From positions 992,001 to 1,056,000 of the forward strand of contig NZ_CP065377.1 of assembly GCF_019967995.1 (NCBI RefSeq): a DNA stretch of 64,000 bases, given 5' to 3'. Origin of the DNA: Faecalibacterium prausnitzii. Its GTDB lineage: Bacteria > Bacillota > Clostridia > Oscillospirales > Ruminococcaceae. The notes under the pieces are model-generated. The model saw only the letters and a program-made list of their open reading frames with translations, was not told the DNA's origin and searched no databases. Position numbers and translations under genes: made by a program. Positions 33,141-42,477 of the stretch are shown piece after piece. Within the stretch, counting starts at the first letter, position 1; each line of letters starts with the position of its first letter.

Positions 33141-33960
33141 AACTGTTTTGAATTATCTCCCGCGGGAGAGCGTCGTTCACAAGCTCACCGGCACCACCAA
33201 GCTGGCGTTCTTTCTGCTGTTCACCTTTGCCAGCATGATTACCTACAACACCTGGGTTCTGCTGGTTCTGCTGGCGGTCAGCCTAGCCGCGTTCAAGCTG
33301 AGCCGGATCAGGTTCCGCGAGGTGCGGTTCATGCTGGTGTTCATGTTGGTGTTCCTGCTGCTGAACAACCTGTTCATCTTCCTGTTCGACCCCGACCAGG
33401 GTACGATGCTGTACGGCACCCGCACGGTGCTCTGCCACCTGTTCTGGCGGTATGACCTGACGGCTGAGCAGCTGTTCTATCTGTGCAACATCTCGCTCAA
33501 GTATTTCGTGGCCCTGCCCGTGGCCATCCTGTTCATCTCGGCCACCGACCCCAGCGAGTTTGCGGCCAGCCTGAACAGTATTGGCATTTCGTACAAGGTG
33601 GGCTACTCAGTGGCCATTGCGCTGCGGTACATTCCGGACATCCAGCGCGACTACCACAGCATCAGCCAGGCCCAGCAGGCCCGCGGCGTGGAGCTTGGCA
33701 GAAAGGAACCCTTCTTCAAGCGGCTCAAAAACTCCGTCAACATCCTGCTGCCGCTCATCCTGACCAGCCTGAACCGCATCGACACCATCTCCAACGCGAT
33801 GGAACTGCGCGGTTTTGGCAAAATGAACAAGCGCACCTGGTACACCCAGCGGCCCTTCGTCCGCCGCGATCTCATCGCGCTGGGTGTCGGGGTGCTCCTG
33901 CTGCTCCTCAGCCTCACCGTGACCATCCGGTTCGGGCGGTTCTACAATCCGTTTGTGTAA
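33130..33960 (+). CDS. ECF transporter T component
   Basis: A 276-aa EcfT-type membrane subunit that couples the ATPase to the S protein. Four or five helices are followed by the coupling-helix region with the two short arginine motifs of the family (QQARGVELG and AMELRGFGK). It begins inside the 3' end of the ATPase gene, which suggests translational coupling, and completes the S-A-T operon. Confidence 0.9.
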   Translation: MAAKTVLNYLPRESVVHKLTGTTKLAFFLLFTFASMITYNTWVLLVLLAVSLAAFKLSRIRFREVRFMLVFMLVFLLLNNLFIFLFDPDQGTMLYGTRTVLCHLFWRYDLTAEQLFYLCNISLKYFVALPVAILFISATDPSEFAASLNSIGISYKVGYSVAIALRYIPDIQRDYHSISQAQQARGVELGRKEPFFKRLKNSVNILLPLILTSLNRIDTISNAMELRGFGKMNKRTWYTQRPFVRRDLIALGVGVLLLLLSLTVTIRFGRFYNPFV

Positions 33961-33979
33961 AGAGCAGGCGGCTGGCTCA

Positions 33980-34009
33980 TTGCCACCCTGGTGGCGAATG
34001 CGGTATAAT
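33980..34009 (+). promoter_or_regulatory. Orphan plus-strand promoter
   Basis: TTGCCA (33980-33985) and TATAAT (34004-34009) with an 18-base gap, just after the T gene. No plus-strand gene follows; transcripts would run antisense into the pyruvate kinase-like gene. A GCCACC/GGTGGC palindrome overlaps the -35. Confidence 0.5.
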
Positions 34010-34050
34010 CTTTGCAGGAACCACCGTAGAAAACAACCGTTTCATCCTGG

Positions 34051-35007
34051 TTATTCCAAGGCAGTGCGGGCAGTGCGCACAAGATACTCCATGGCCTCCA
34101 CCGGGTATTGCCCCGCGGCAGTCTCCCCGGTGAGCATCACGCTGGAAGCACCGTCTGACACGGCGTTGTAGATGTCGCTGACCTCGGCGCGGGTGGGTAC
34201 CGCCCGGCTGCACATACTGTCCAGCATCTGGGTCACCACCATAAAGGGCACCCCGGCAGACCGGCAGACCGCCGAAAGCTGTTTCTGGCACCGGGGCAGT
34301 TCCCACAGGGGCATGGCGTTGCCGAGGTCCCCGCGGGCAATGACCACTTCATCCACAAGAGGCAGGAACTCCGGCAGGGCCTGCACCCCCGCAAGGTTCT
34401 CGATCTTGGCGAAAATGCGGATCTGCCCGGCCCCGGCCTGTTCCAGCGCCCGGCGCAGGGTGCGGATGTCCTCGGCCCCCCGCACGAAGGGCAGCATCAC
34501 CCCGGTAACGCCGCAGGCTCCCGCCAGCTGCAGGTTTTGCAGGTCTGCCTCCGTCAACGTGGGGGAGGCTACCGCCAGCCCCGGCGCCGCAAGGCTTTTG
34601 CGGCTTTGCAGAGTGCCGCCCCGCACCACGGTACACTGCAGGGCCGCGCCGTCGGCTCCGGCAACCTGCACAAGGAGCCTGCCGTCGTCCAGCAGGAGGT
34701 TCTGGCCCGGCCGGGCCGCCTGCACCAGCGCCGCCGGGCAGGGAACACCCCCTTGCCCCAGCCGGAGGCTCTGCCCCGGTTCCAGCACAAGGGGCTGGGT
34801 CAGTGTGCCGATGCGCAGCTCCGGCCCCTGCAGGTCGATGAGCAGCTGGGGGATGCCCACGGCGTGGATCATGTCCAGCCAGTCTTTGTGGGCCGAAAGG
34901 GGCCCGTGGGAAAGGTTCATACGGATGCCCGTCATGCCAGCTTCCACCATGCGCTGCAAGGTCTCCGGCTGGGCACAGGCGGGGCCGATGGTGCCATAAA
35001 ATTCCAA
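34051..35007 (-). CDS. Barrel-only pyruvate kinase-like protein
   Basis: A 318-aa protein that matches the TIM-barrel and B domain of pyruvate kinase: GTIGPACAQPETLQRMVEAG at the start, GIRMNLSHG, LLIDLQGPELRIG, IFAKIENLAGV, EVVIARGDLG, VVTQMLDSM and VMLTGETAAGQYPVEAM. It stops right after the barrel and lacks the C-terminal allosteric domain of the usual 470-590-aa enzyme. The active-site residues seen seem intact, so it may be a non-allosteric paralogue or act on another enol. The gene is convergent with the ECF operon. Confidence 0.85.
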   Translation of the reverse strand: MEFYGTIGPACAQPETLQRMVEAGMTGIRMNLSHGPLSAHKDWLDMIHAVGIPQLLIDLQGPELRIGTLTQPLVLEPGQSLRLGQGGVPCPAALVQAARPGQNLLLDDGRLLVQVAGADGAALQCTVVRGGTLQSRKSLAAPGLAVASPTLTEADLQNLQLAGACGVTGVMLPFVRGAEDIRTLRRALEQAGAGQIRIFAKIENLAGVQALPEFLPLVDEVVIARGDLGNAMPLWELPRCQKQLSAVCRSAGVPFMVVTQMLDSMCSRAVPTRAEVSDIYNAVSDGASSVMLTGETAAGQYPVEAMEYLVRTARTALE

Positions 35008-35080
35008 AAGATCACCCGATTTCGTTTTTTCTTATTGTAACATGGAACCGGGCCGTTGAAAAGTGGTGTTGTACAATAAA

Positions 35081-35182
35081 AGTTGACACAGGGAACTCAA
35101 AGAGCCAATATCTGTCAACTGATATTGACAAGATCAAAATGAGATAGACGTCCCCGAAAGGGAGCCTATCTCATTTTTTGTT
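35081..35182 (+). ncRNA. Candidate structured leader with terminator
   Basis: AGTTGACA (35081-35088) is the exact complement of TGTCAACT (35113-35120), and that second segment is itself the loop between CAATATC (35106-35112) and GATATTG (35121-35127). The interleaved repeats can form either of two hairpins or a pseudoknot-like contact. Ten bases later AAATGAGATAG (35137-35147) pairs with CTATCTCATTT (35166-35176), followed by a T-run: a terminator 60 bases before the DUF4366 gene. An attenuator-type leader is possible; it may instead be DNA-binding sites at the element edge. Confidence 0.45.
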
Positions 35183-35241
35183 GTAAGCTGAAACTGCAAT
35201 GAATCAGATTGCAGCAAGAACAGGATACAGGAAAGTGCAGC

Positions 35242-35967
35242 ATGAAGTTTAAGAAGTTTGGTGCACTGCTGCTGTCGGCGGTGCTGTGCATCGGTATGGC
35301 CGCTCCCGCTTGCGCCTATGAGGGTGATACCGCCCCGGTGGAGGAGCCTGTTCTGCCGGAAGTCGTGGAGGAAGATGTTGTCACCGTCACGGACGAAACC
35401 TCTGGTGCCCTGACCCCGGAGGGCAACCTGACGCTGGTGGACGACTACCACACCGACTATTCCGATGGCAGCGGACAGCAGTTTATTACGCTGGTGTCGA
35501 AGTCCGGCAACACGTTTTATCTGGTCATCGACCGCAATGCCAAGGGACAGCAGACCGTCCACTTCATGAATCTGGTGGATGAAGCCGACCTTCTGACCCT
35601 GATGGAAGAAGAGGATGCCGAAGCCTATACTGCTGAAAAAGAAGCTGTGGCGCAGGCCGAACTGGAACGGAAGCTGGCCGAGGAAGAAGCGAAAAAGGCA
35701 GCGGAAGAAGCAACCGCATCCGGTGCTGAGCAGCCGAAAGAAAACAAAATTACAAAGTATGCAGCGGCCTTTTTGAGTGTGCTGGCATTGGTCGGCTTGA
35801 CGGCGGGCGGCGGCATCTATGCCTTTATGAAGCAGAAACAGAAAAAGCAGGCAGAAAAAGAAGCCCTTGACCCCGATGCAGATTACACCGAGGACAAGGG
35901 CGATTTTGAGATTCCGATGGAGGATGAGCCGGAGGAACCCGGCGAGGAGGATAACGCAGAAGAATAA
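35242..35967 (+). CDS. DUF4366 (CD1107-type) mobile-element surface protein
   Basis: A 241-aa exported protein. A signal peptide (MKFKKFGALLLSAVLCIGM, cut near ACA) is followed by a compact domain (about 60-125), an acidic Glu/Ala/Lys coiled coil, a membrane helix (AAFLSVLALVGLTAGGGIYAF) and an acidic cytoplasmic tail ending in EEDNAEE. This layout is that of DUF4366/CD1107 proteins found next to topoisomerase III in Tn1549-like conjugative elements. A topoisomerase III gene does follow, after an inserted ATPase gene. It marks the left part of the element remnant. Confidence 0.85.
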   Translation: MKFKKFGALLLSAVLCIGMAAPACAYEGDTAPVEEPVLPEVVEEDVVTVTDETSGALTPEGNLTLVDDYHTDYSDGSGQQFITLVSKSGNTFYLVIDRNAKGQQTVHFMNLVDEADLLTLMEEEDAEAYTAEKEAVAQAELERKLAEEEAKKAAEEATASGAEQPKENKITKYAAAFLSVLALVGLTAGGGIYAFMKQKQKKQAEKEALDPDADYTEDKGDFEIPMEDEPEEPGEEDNAEE

Positions 35968-36004
35968 TTTTACTGGCGGCGTTTGCCGCCTTACATATTG
36001 AAAT

Positions 36005-37228
36005 TCAGATAATCCAAATCGGAACGATATAGTTATCTCGATCTATGATGCCGACTTTTGGCTTCATGCAGACAATAGCACCTTTCCCGCGTGGGACAGA
36101 GGCTTTGTCCAGCAAAGAGAACACCTTCGTCAATTCGGTGCCGGGATTCGAGGTCTTTTTGATTTCGATGGGATTCAGAACACCATCCTGCTCCAGAACA
36201 ATGTCAATCTCTTTTGCATCTTTGTCGCGGTAGTAGTACAAAAACGGCTCTCTGCCGGTATTCAGATAGGTTTTCGCAATTTCGGAAACAACATAGTTTT
36301 CGAGGATTGCACCGTTCATGGCACCATACTCCAGAACTTCTGCGCTACTCCACTTGGTCAGATAGCAGACCAATCCCGTATCATAAAAATAGAGCTTGGG
36401 GGTTTTTACCAAACGCTTCAGAAGGTTATTGGAGTAGGGGTGCAGATAGAAGATGATACCCAGTGTTTCCAGAATGTGCAACCAATCTTTTGCCTGCTTC
36501 TGATTGATGTCCGCATCCTGTGCAATTTCGGCAACATTCAGCATCTGGGAGCAGCGCGCCGCAACCGCCGTCATGAAACGCAGAAATTTCAGTGCATCGA
36601 TGGCATCTGAAAGCTCTTTTACGTCGCGTTCAATATAGGTAGAAAGGTAGCTGCTGTAAAAAATCTGGCTGTTGGTATTTTTTCCGCTTGCAATAGCGGG
36701 CATGGAGCCCCGATAGATACGCTCAAAGATATCTTTGGTATCTGCGGGCACAGCTTTTTCCTCGCGGTTCAGCAGAGCGTCCAAATCCACACGGAAAGGC
36801 TCGGTATCTGCACCGTTTATTTCTGACTGCGAAAGAGAAGTCATTGACAGCACTGCAACACGCCCGGCAAGTGATTCCTGTACCCCGTGCATCAGCTTGA
36901 ACACCTGTGACCCGGTCAGCCAAAAGGCACCCGGCTCATGGTGAGTATCTGCATAGACTTTGATATAGGTAAATAGTTCCGGTGCATATTGAACCTCATC
37001 GATCAGAACCGGCGGCTTATGCAGCTGCAAAAACAATTCTGGATCATTTTTTGCGAGTGCCCGCTCGTTCAAATCGTCCAGTGAAACATATCCACGGGAA
37101 GTTCCTTCCATGAGTTTTTGCAGCATAGTTGTTTTTCCTACCTGCCGGGGGCCGGTCACAAGCACAACCGAATATTCCTGCGTGACCTGCTGCACAACTT
37201 TCTCAAGACTTCTTGTAATGTAACTCAT
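36005..37228 (-). CDS. AAA ATPase with DUF4143 domain
   Basis: A 407-aa protein of the AAA_14/DUF4143 type. Walker A GPRQVGKTTMLQK is at about 26-38, Walker B VLIDEVQYAPELF near 72-84, and the C-terminal DUF4143 domain ends with the nuclease-like strand EIDIVLEQDG...IEIKKT. Such proteins are common, often mobile, and of unclear function. It lies opposite in strand between the DUF4366 and topB genes, which are normally neighbours, so it is probably a later insertion. A short plus-strand gap separates the convergent stops. Confidence 0.88.
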   Translation of the reverse strand: MSYITRSLEKVVQQVTQEYSVVLVTGPRQVGKTTMLQKLMEGTSRGYVSLDDLNERALAKNDPELFLQLHKPPVLIDEVQYAPELFTYIKVYADTHHEPGAFWLTGSQVFKLMHGVQESLAGRVAVLSMTSLSQSEINGADTEPFRVDLDALLNREEKAVPADTKDIFERIYRGSMPAIASGKNTNSQIFYSSYLSTYIERDVKELSDAIDALKFLRFMTAVAARCSQMLNVAEIAQDADINQKQAKDWLHILETLGIIFYLHPYSNNLLKRLVKTPKLYFYDTGLVCYLTKWSSAEVLEYGAMNGAILENYVVSEIAKTYLNTGREPFLYYYRDKDAKEIDIVLEQDGVLNPIEIKKTSNPGTELTKVFSLLDKASVPRGKGAIVCMKPKVGIIDRDNYIVPIWII

Positions 37229-37353
37229 ATTGATTACCTGCTTCCAATTTCGGCTGATTTTTCTTATAATTTCATTTTAGCCGAAAACTTTGTCTTTTTC
37301 AAGTACATCTGGATGTTTTAATCGCATTATAAAAAGTTAGGAGTTGATGCTTA

Positions 37354-39434
37354 TTGTCTTATCGCTTAGTAATCGCAGAAAAGCCCTCAGTCGGGGCTGC
37401 TTATGCAAAAGTTCTCGGTGCGACAAACTGCCAAGATGGCTATTGGGAGGGAAACGGTTATCTTGTCAGCTGGTGCATCGGGCATCTGGTAGAGCTGGCT
37501 CCGCCCAACGTGTACGATGAAAAGTATGTCAAGTGGAGCGTGGCCGACCTGCCCATCCTGCCGGAAAGGTGGCTGTACCTTGTGTCTGCGTCCACCAAAA
37601 AGCAGTTCGGCATCCTGAAAAAGCTGATGAACCGCCCGGATGTAGATAGTGTGACCGCTGCGACCGATGCAGGGCGCGAGGGCGAACTGATTTTTCGGCT
37701 GGTTTACCAGCAGACCGGGTGCAAAAAGCCTGTTTTCCGCCTGTGGCTGTCCAGCATGGAGGAATCTGCAATCCGAGAGGGTTTTGCTAATCTGAAACCG
37801 TCAACTGAATACGATGCGCTGTACAATGCGGCACTCTGCCGGGAACGCGCCGACTGGATGGTCGGCATCAACGCGTCCCGGCTTTTTTCATGCCTGTATG
37901 GTCGGCCACTGGCGGTGGGCCGGGTCATGACCCCGGTGCTTACCATGACGGTGGTGCGGGAGGCAGAAATTGCAGCATTTACCCCGGAAAAGTTCTACAC
38001 CGTTGCCCTTGCATTTGCGGGCGGCGGTACAGCATCCAGCAGGCGGTTTTCGCAGAAAGCAGATGCCGAAGCTCTGCTCACTTCCTGTCGAAAGGAAGCC
38101 TGTGCTGTGGTACAGGATGCAGAACGCAAAGAAAAATCCGAAAATCCACCGCAGCTTTACGATCTCACCACGCTCCAGCGGGATGCCAATCGCTTGCTGG
38201 GGTTTACGGCGCAGCAGACCTTGAACTATGCGCAGAGCCTGTACGAAAAAAGATTGATTACCTATCCCCGCACAGACAGCCGATTTTTGACGGAGGATAT
38301 GGCAGAATCACTGCCGGGCCTTGCATCTGGAACGGCTGCGATTTTTGGTGCAGAAGAAAAACTTCTGGTTCATGTGCAGCAGGTAATCAACGGAGGCAAG
38401 GTCACGGACCACCACGCGCTGCTGCCTACGGCAAGCGTGGCAAGGGCGGATCTTTCCGCACTGCCTGCCGGTGAAATGAGCATCCTGCGGCTGATTGCGG
38501 CACGGCTGCTCTGTGCCGTGGGAGAGCCGTACCGCTATGCAGAAACCGTTCTGACCACGATCTGCGCCGGGGAAGAATTTTCGGCAAAAGGCAAGGTGGT
38601 GTTGGATGAGGGCTGGAAAAGCATTGAGCACAGAGTGTTGGGTGATTTGCTGAGCAAAAAGAAAGAATCTGCGGCCTTGCCGGATGTGCAAAGGCAGAGC
38701 CGGTGCAGCATTGCAGGCGCAGAGCTGAAAGAGGGGCAGACATCCCCGCCGAAGCACTACAACGAGGACCTTCTGCTTTCGGCCATGCAGTCTGCCGGTG
38801 CAGACAGCATGGAAGACGATGTAGAACGAACCGGAATTGGTACCCCTGCTATACCAGAGCCGCTACGATTGAAAAACTGGTACAGAAAGGCTTTCTGGAG
38901 CGCAAAGGCGACCGGAAAAGCAAGATTTTGCTGCCTACGGAAAAGGGCAGGGCCCTTGTTACTGTCATGCCGGAACAGATTCAGTCGCCGGAAATGACTG
39001 CTGACTGGGAAAACAAGCTGCTGCGCATCGAACGCGGTGAAATGGAGCCGGAAGAATTTATGACTGAGATCAAAGAAATGGTTTCCTCGCTGGTGAATAC
39101 CACCGAGGCAGTGAAAGGAGCAAATGCGCTTATGAAAAATAAAGTGATTGGTGCCTGCCCGAACTGCGGCACGAATGTTGTGGAGCGGGAAAAGGGCTGG
39201 TTCTGTGAGAACCGCGAGTGCCGCTTTGCGCTCTGGAAAGACAACGCCTACTTTAAGCGGCTGGGTAAGCATCTGGATGGCCGCGTGGTGGACAAGCTGC
39301 TGCGGGATGGCCGGGTGCGCCTGAAGGACTGCAAGAGTGCCAAGGGCAAGACCTACAATGCAACGGTTCTGCTGTCTGCCGAATCCGATGGCCGCAGCAA
39401 GTTTTCTCTGGAATTTGAGAACGGGGGCTGCTGA
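37354..39434 (+). pseudogene. topB: Topoisomerase III of a conjugative element, frameshifted
   Basis: The Toprim domain (LVIAEKPSVGAAYAKVL, ATDAGREGELIFRLVY) and the active-site tyrosine in ITYPRTDSRFL (Tyr304) are intact in the first frame, which starts at TTG 37354 behind AGGAG. At GIGTPA (about 38850) an extra TA dinucleotide shifts the frame; the protein continues in the next frame as TRAATIEKLVQKGFLERKG to a C-terminal zinc-finger-like CPNCG...CENREC and stops at 39434. With the two bases removed a ~690-aa TopB is restored. The truncated 547-aa form would lack part of the core and the DNA-binding tail. Confidence 0.88.
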
Positions 39435-40592
39435 TGAAAGATGACGCCGGAATCAAGGACAACGAAGCAGTTTATTTGATCAACGAGCAGACGTATGCTG
39501 GCGCAGCAGAAACAGCAGGTCATCAAGGATGCTTTCGCCAACTGGGTCTGGCAGGACCCCCAGCGGCGCATTTCGCTGGTGAAGCAGTACAACGAGTTGT
39601 TCAACTCTACCCGCCCCCGTGAATACGATGGTTCCCACATTCACTTTGTCGGCATGAACCCGGAGATCACCCTCCGGGAACATCAGCGCAACGCCATCGC
39701 TCATGTACTTTATGGCGGTAATACGCTGCTTGCACACGAAGTTGGCGCAGGCAAGACCTACGAAATGGCGGCGTCTGCCATGGAAGCAAAACGGCTGGGG
39801 CTGTGCCAGAAAAGCCTTTTCGTGGTGCCCAATCACCTGACAGAGCAGTGGGCAAGCGAGTTTCTGAACCTCTACCCTAACGCAAAACTTTTGGTAGCAC
39901 GGCGCAAGGACTTTGAAACTGCCAATCGCAAAAAGTTCTGCACCCGCATCGCCACCGGCGACTACGATGCCGTCATTATCGGTCATAGCCAGTTTGAGCG
40001 TATTCCGCTGTCCTTTGAGCGGCAGGAGCGCATCATTCAGGAGCAAATTTATGAAACGCTTGCCGCCATCAATGAGCTGAAAGTCCACGCAGGCGAGAAT
40101 TTCTCCATCAAGCAGATGGAAAAGACCCGGAAAACGCTGGAAACCAAGCTGGAAAAACTGCGCTCCGATGAGCGAAAGGATGATGTGATCACCTTTGAGC
40201 AACTGGGCGTTGACAGGCTTTTTGTGGACGAAAGCCATTTTTACAAGAACCTCTTTTTGACCACAAAAATGCGGAATGTCGCAGGATTATCCACCAGTGA
40301 AGCGCAAAAATCCAGCGATATGTTTGGCAAGTGCCGCTATCTGGACGAGATCACCGGCGGGCGGGGCGTGGTGTTCGCTACCGGCACCCCCGTGAGCAAC
40401 TCCATGACCGAGTTGTACACGGTCATGCGGTACTTGCAATACAGCACCTTGCAGCAGAAAAAGCTGACCCACTTCGACTGCTGGGCATCTACCTTTGGTG
40501 AGACGACCACGGCCATCGAACTTGCCCCGGAGGGTACCGGCTATCGTGCCCGCACCCGGTTTGCCAAGTTTTTCAACCTTCCGGAGTTGATG
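39434..40592 (+). pseudogene. Fragment of a conjugative-element SNF2/DEAD-type helicase
   Basis: An ATG at 39434 overlapping the topB stop begins MKDDAGIKDNEAVYLINEQTY, the head of a small element gene. This joins out of frame, near 39495, to the middle of a giant helicase (AQQKQQVIKDAFANWVWQDP). Walker A LLAHEVGAGKTYEMA, VDESHFYKNLF and VFATGTPVSNSMTELY follow. The reading stops being helicase at FNLPELM (40592), where relaxase sequence begins in another frame. Only the N-terminal half of one helicase core remains. Confidence 0.8.
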
Positions 40593-41620
40593 GCGATATT
40601 CACAATCACATTATCTATAACTCTACGGCTCTGGACTGCAGCCGTAAATTCCGGGACTTTTTGCTGTCGGGGGTGGCCGTGCAGCGGCTGAGTGACCTGA
40701 TTTGCCTGGAACACAGCCTGTCTGTGATTGAAATAAAGCCCTACCGGGAGCGGCAGAAGCGTGTACTTTACCCGCCAAAAGAAAGCAACCGCGATCAATT
40801 GTGCGGTGTGATTGACAGCATCCTTGCGGACAAGCCGGGCAGTTACGAAGAATTTTTGAAAAAACTGGAACAGCAGGGATATGAGGTCAAGCGCGGAAAA
40901 TTCACATCGATCAAAGGTGCACGGCAAAAACGATTCATCCGGTTTCGGACTTTGGGGGCGGGATACAGTGAGGAAGAATTGAAAGCGGTCCTCGCCGGAG
41001 AAGCAGAGCATTGCCCGCGGAAAAAACATCCGGTGCAGGAACAGAAATTTCAGATGTTGGTGGATATTCAGGCAAAATTGGCTGAAGGAAAGGGAGACGG
41101 CTATGCGCGATGGGCGAAGCGGTACAACCTGAAGGAGATGTCCAGGACGCTGATTTTTCTGCAGGAAAACAAAATCGGGAGCATGGATGAAATGGAAGAA
41201 CAGGTGCGTGCTGCAACGATGCGCTATCACGAACTGGGCGACTCCATCAAAGCTGCGGAAGCGCGGATGGCAGAAATTGCGGTAATGAAAACGCACATTA
41301 TCAACTATGCCAAAACAAGGTCCATCCATGAGGCCTATCGAAAAGCAGGATACAGCAAGCGATTCTTGGAAGCAAATCGGGAGAGCATTGCGTTGCACAA
41401 GGCGGCCAAAGCGGCTTTCTATGAGGCTGGGCTGAAAAAACTTCCGAAGGTAAAAGAACTGAGCATCGAATATGTTGAGCTTCTGAAAAAGAAAAAAGCA
41501 GAATATCCGAGCTATCGGAAAGCACGAGAGAGAATGCAGGAACTGATGAAGGCGCAGAAAAACGTAGAAATGTTTTTTGTAGACAACAGGAGCGAACAGG
41601 AACAGCAGCAGACCCGATAA
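40592..41620 (+). pseudogene. Relaxase (MobA/VirD2-type) C-terminal part
   Basis: From 40592 the frame reads GDIHNHIIYNSTALD, the histidine motif III of MOBP relaxases, then continues for about 330 residues through LLSGVAVQRLSDLICLEHSL to a Lys/Glu-rich helical C-terminus ending at 41620. The N-terminal catalytic tyrosine region is missing because the gene begins at the deletion junction with the helicase. In the intact element this protein nicks oriT. A TTG at 40661 could start a truncated product. A terminator follows. Confidence 0.8.
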
Positions 41621-41627
41621 AACAAAA

Positions 41628-41683
41628 GTCACCGAGGATTCGATCCCAATCCGTTTTGGGAAAGAATCCTCGGTGGCTTTTTT
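41628..41683 (+). terminator. Terminator of the relaxase gene
   Basis: GTCACCGAGGATTC (41628-41641) pairs with GAATCCTCGGTGGC (41664-41677), followed by six T. Confidence 0.85.
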
Positions 41684-41790
41684 AGTTTATATAGCAGCGG
41701 TCCTGCGTGACGAGCCAATCCTCACATAACAGCTGCGCTTCGTCCTTTGAGCGGCAGGTGCAGTTGAAAAGTCTGCTGTGCAAAGAACAA
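41682..41790 (-). pseudogene. 3' remnant of a small element gene
   Basis: On the minus strand a frame ends LFNCTCRSKDEAQLLCEDW then LVTQDRCYIN and a TAA at 41684-41682. It looks like a real protein tail (mixed charge, Trp, Cys) but has no credible start, because the IS110 fragment cuts it at about 41790. The family is unknown. Confidence 0.35.
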
Positions 41791-41800
41791 TATAAAAGAA

Positions 41801-42253
41801 ATGCGAAACAACGTTTCTTTGCTGCAAAGCATCCCTGGTGTTGGTAGTCATTCGGCAGCCCTTTTACTAGGAGAAATCGGAGATATCTCGTTGTTCAAGA
41901 AGCCGAAACAGCTTGCAGCATATTTTGGTTTAGACCCAACAGAGCGGCAATCCGGATCATTCAGAGGAACAAATAACAAGCTCTCAAAACGTGGCTCTCC
42001 CTATGCAAGAGCTGCACTTCACATGGGAGTGGTTAATTCAATTTGTAAGCGCGGAAAGGACTCTGCAGCGAACCCCGTACTGCTCAGTTATTATGAAAAG
42101 AAATGTAAAAACAAACCGGCAAAGGTTGCTCAAGCAGCGTCAATGCACAAACTGGTCTTTATAGTCTTTGCAGTCTTGCGTGACCAGAAGCCCTTCGAAC
42201 TGAAAACGCCAGAGCAGCATGCTGTTGAACAGGGATTTGTAAAAGCAGCCTGA
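41801..42253 (+). pseudogene. IS110-family transposase, C-terminal fragment
   Basis: These 150 residues match the Transposase_20 half of IS110 transposases: SIPGVGSHSAALLLGEIG, the PKQLAAYFGLDPTERQSG block and KLSKRGSPYARAALHMG with its catalytic-serine region. The N-terminal DEDD nuclease half is missing, so it cannot transpose. The right end of the element probably lies within 42254-42477. Confidence 0.85.
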
Positions 42254-42477
42254 AGTTTTTGAGAGATTCAAGCCCTGAAACAAACACAGGGCCTTATTTG
42301 GTATGCGAAAAATTTGAATTTGGCATCTTTCACTGCCCTTGTTCTTCACTTGGTGTAAGCGATGGCAGGGCTATAAGTGATGAATACCGAACTCAAACCG
42401 TTCGATTTCGTTCTTATTTGCTACCTGTGCTATTGACTTTGCTTAATTGGTCTCCGGCTATGCGTCCTTTTAGGTTG
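42254..42477. other. Gap between IS110 fragment and defence island
   Basis: A short hairpin AGCCCTG/CAGGGCC near 42269-42291 may be the IS end or a terminator. No gene is seen. This is the boundary between the conjugative-element remnant and the restriction genes. Confidence 0.4.
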
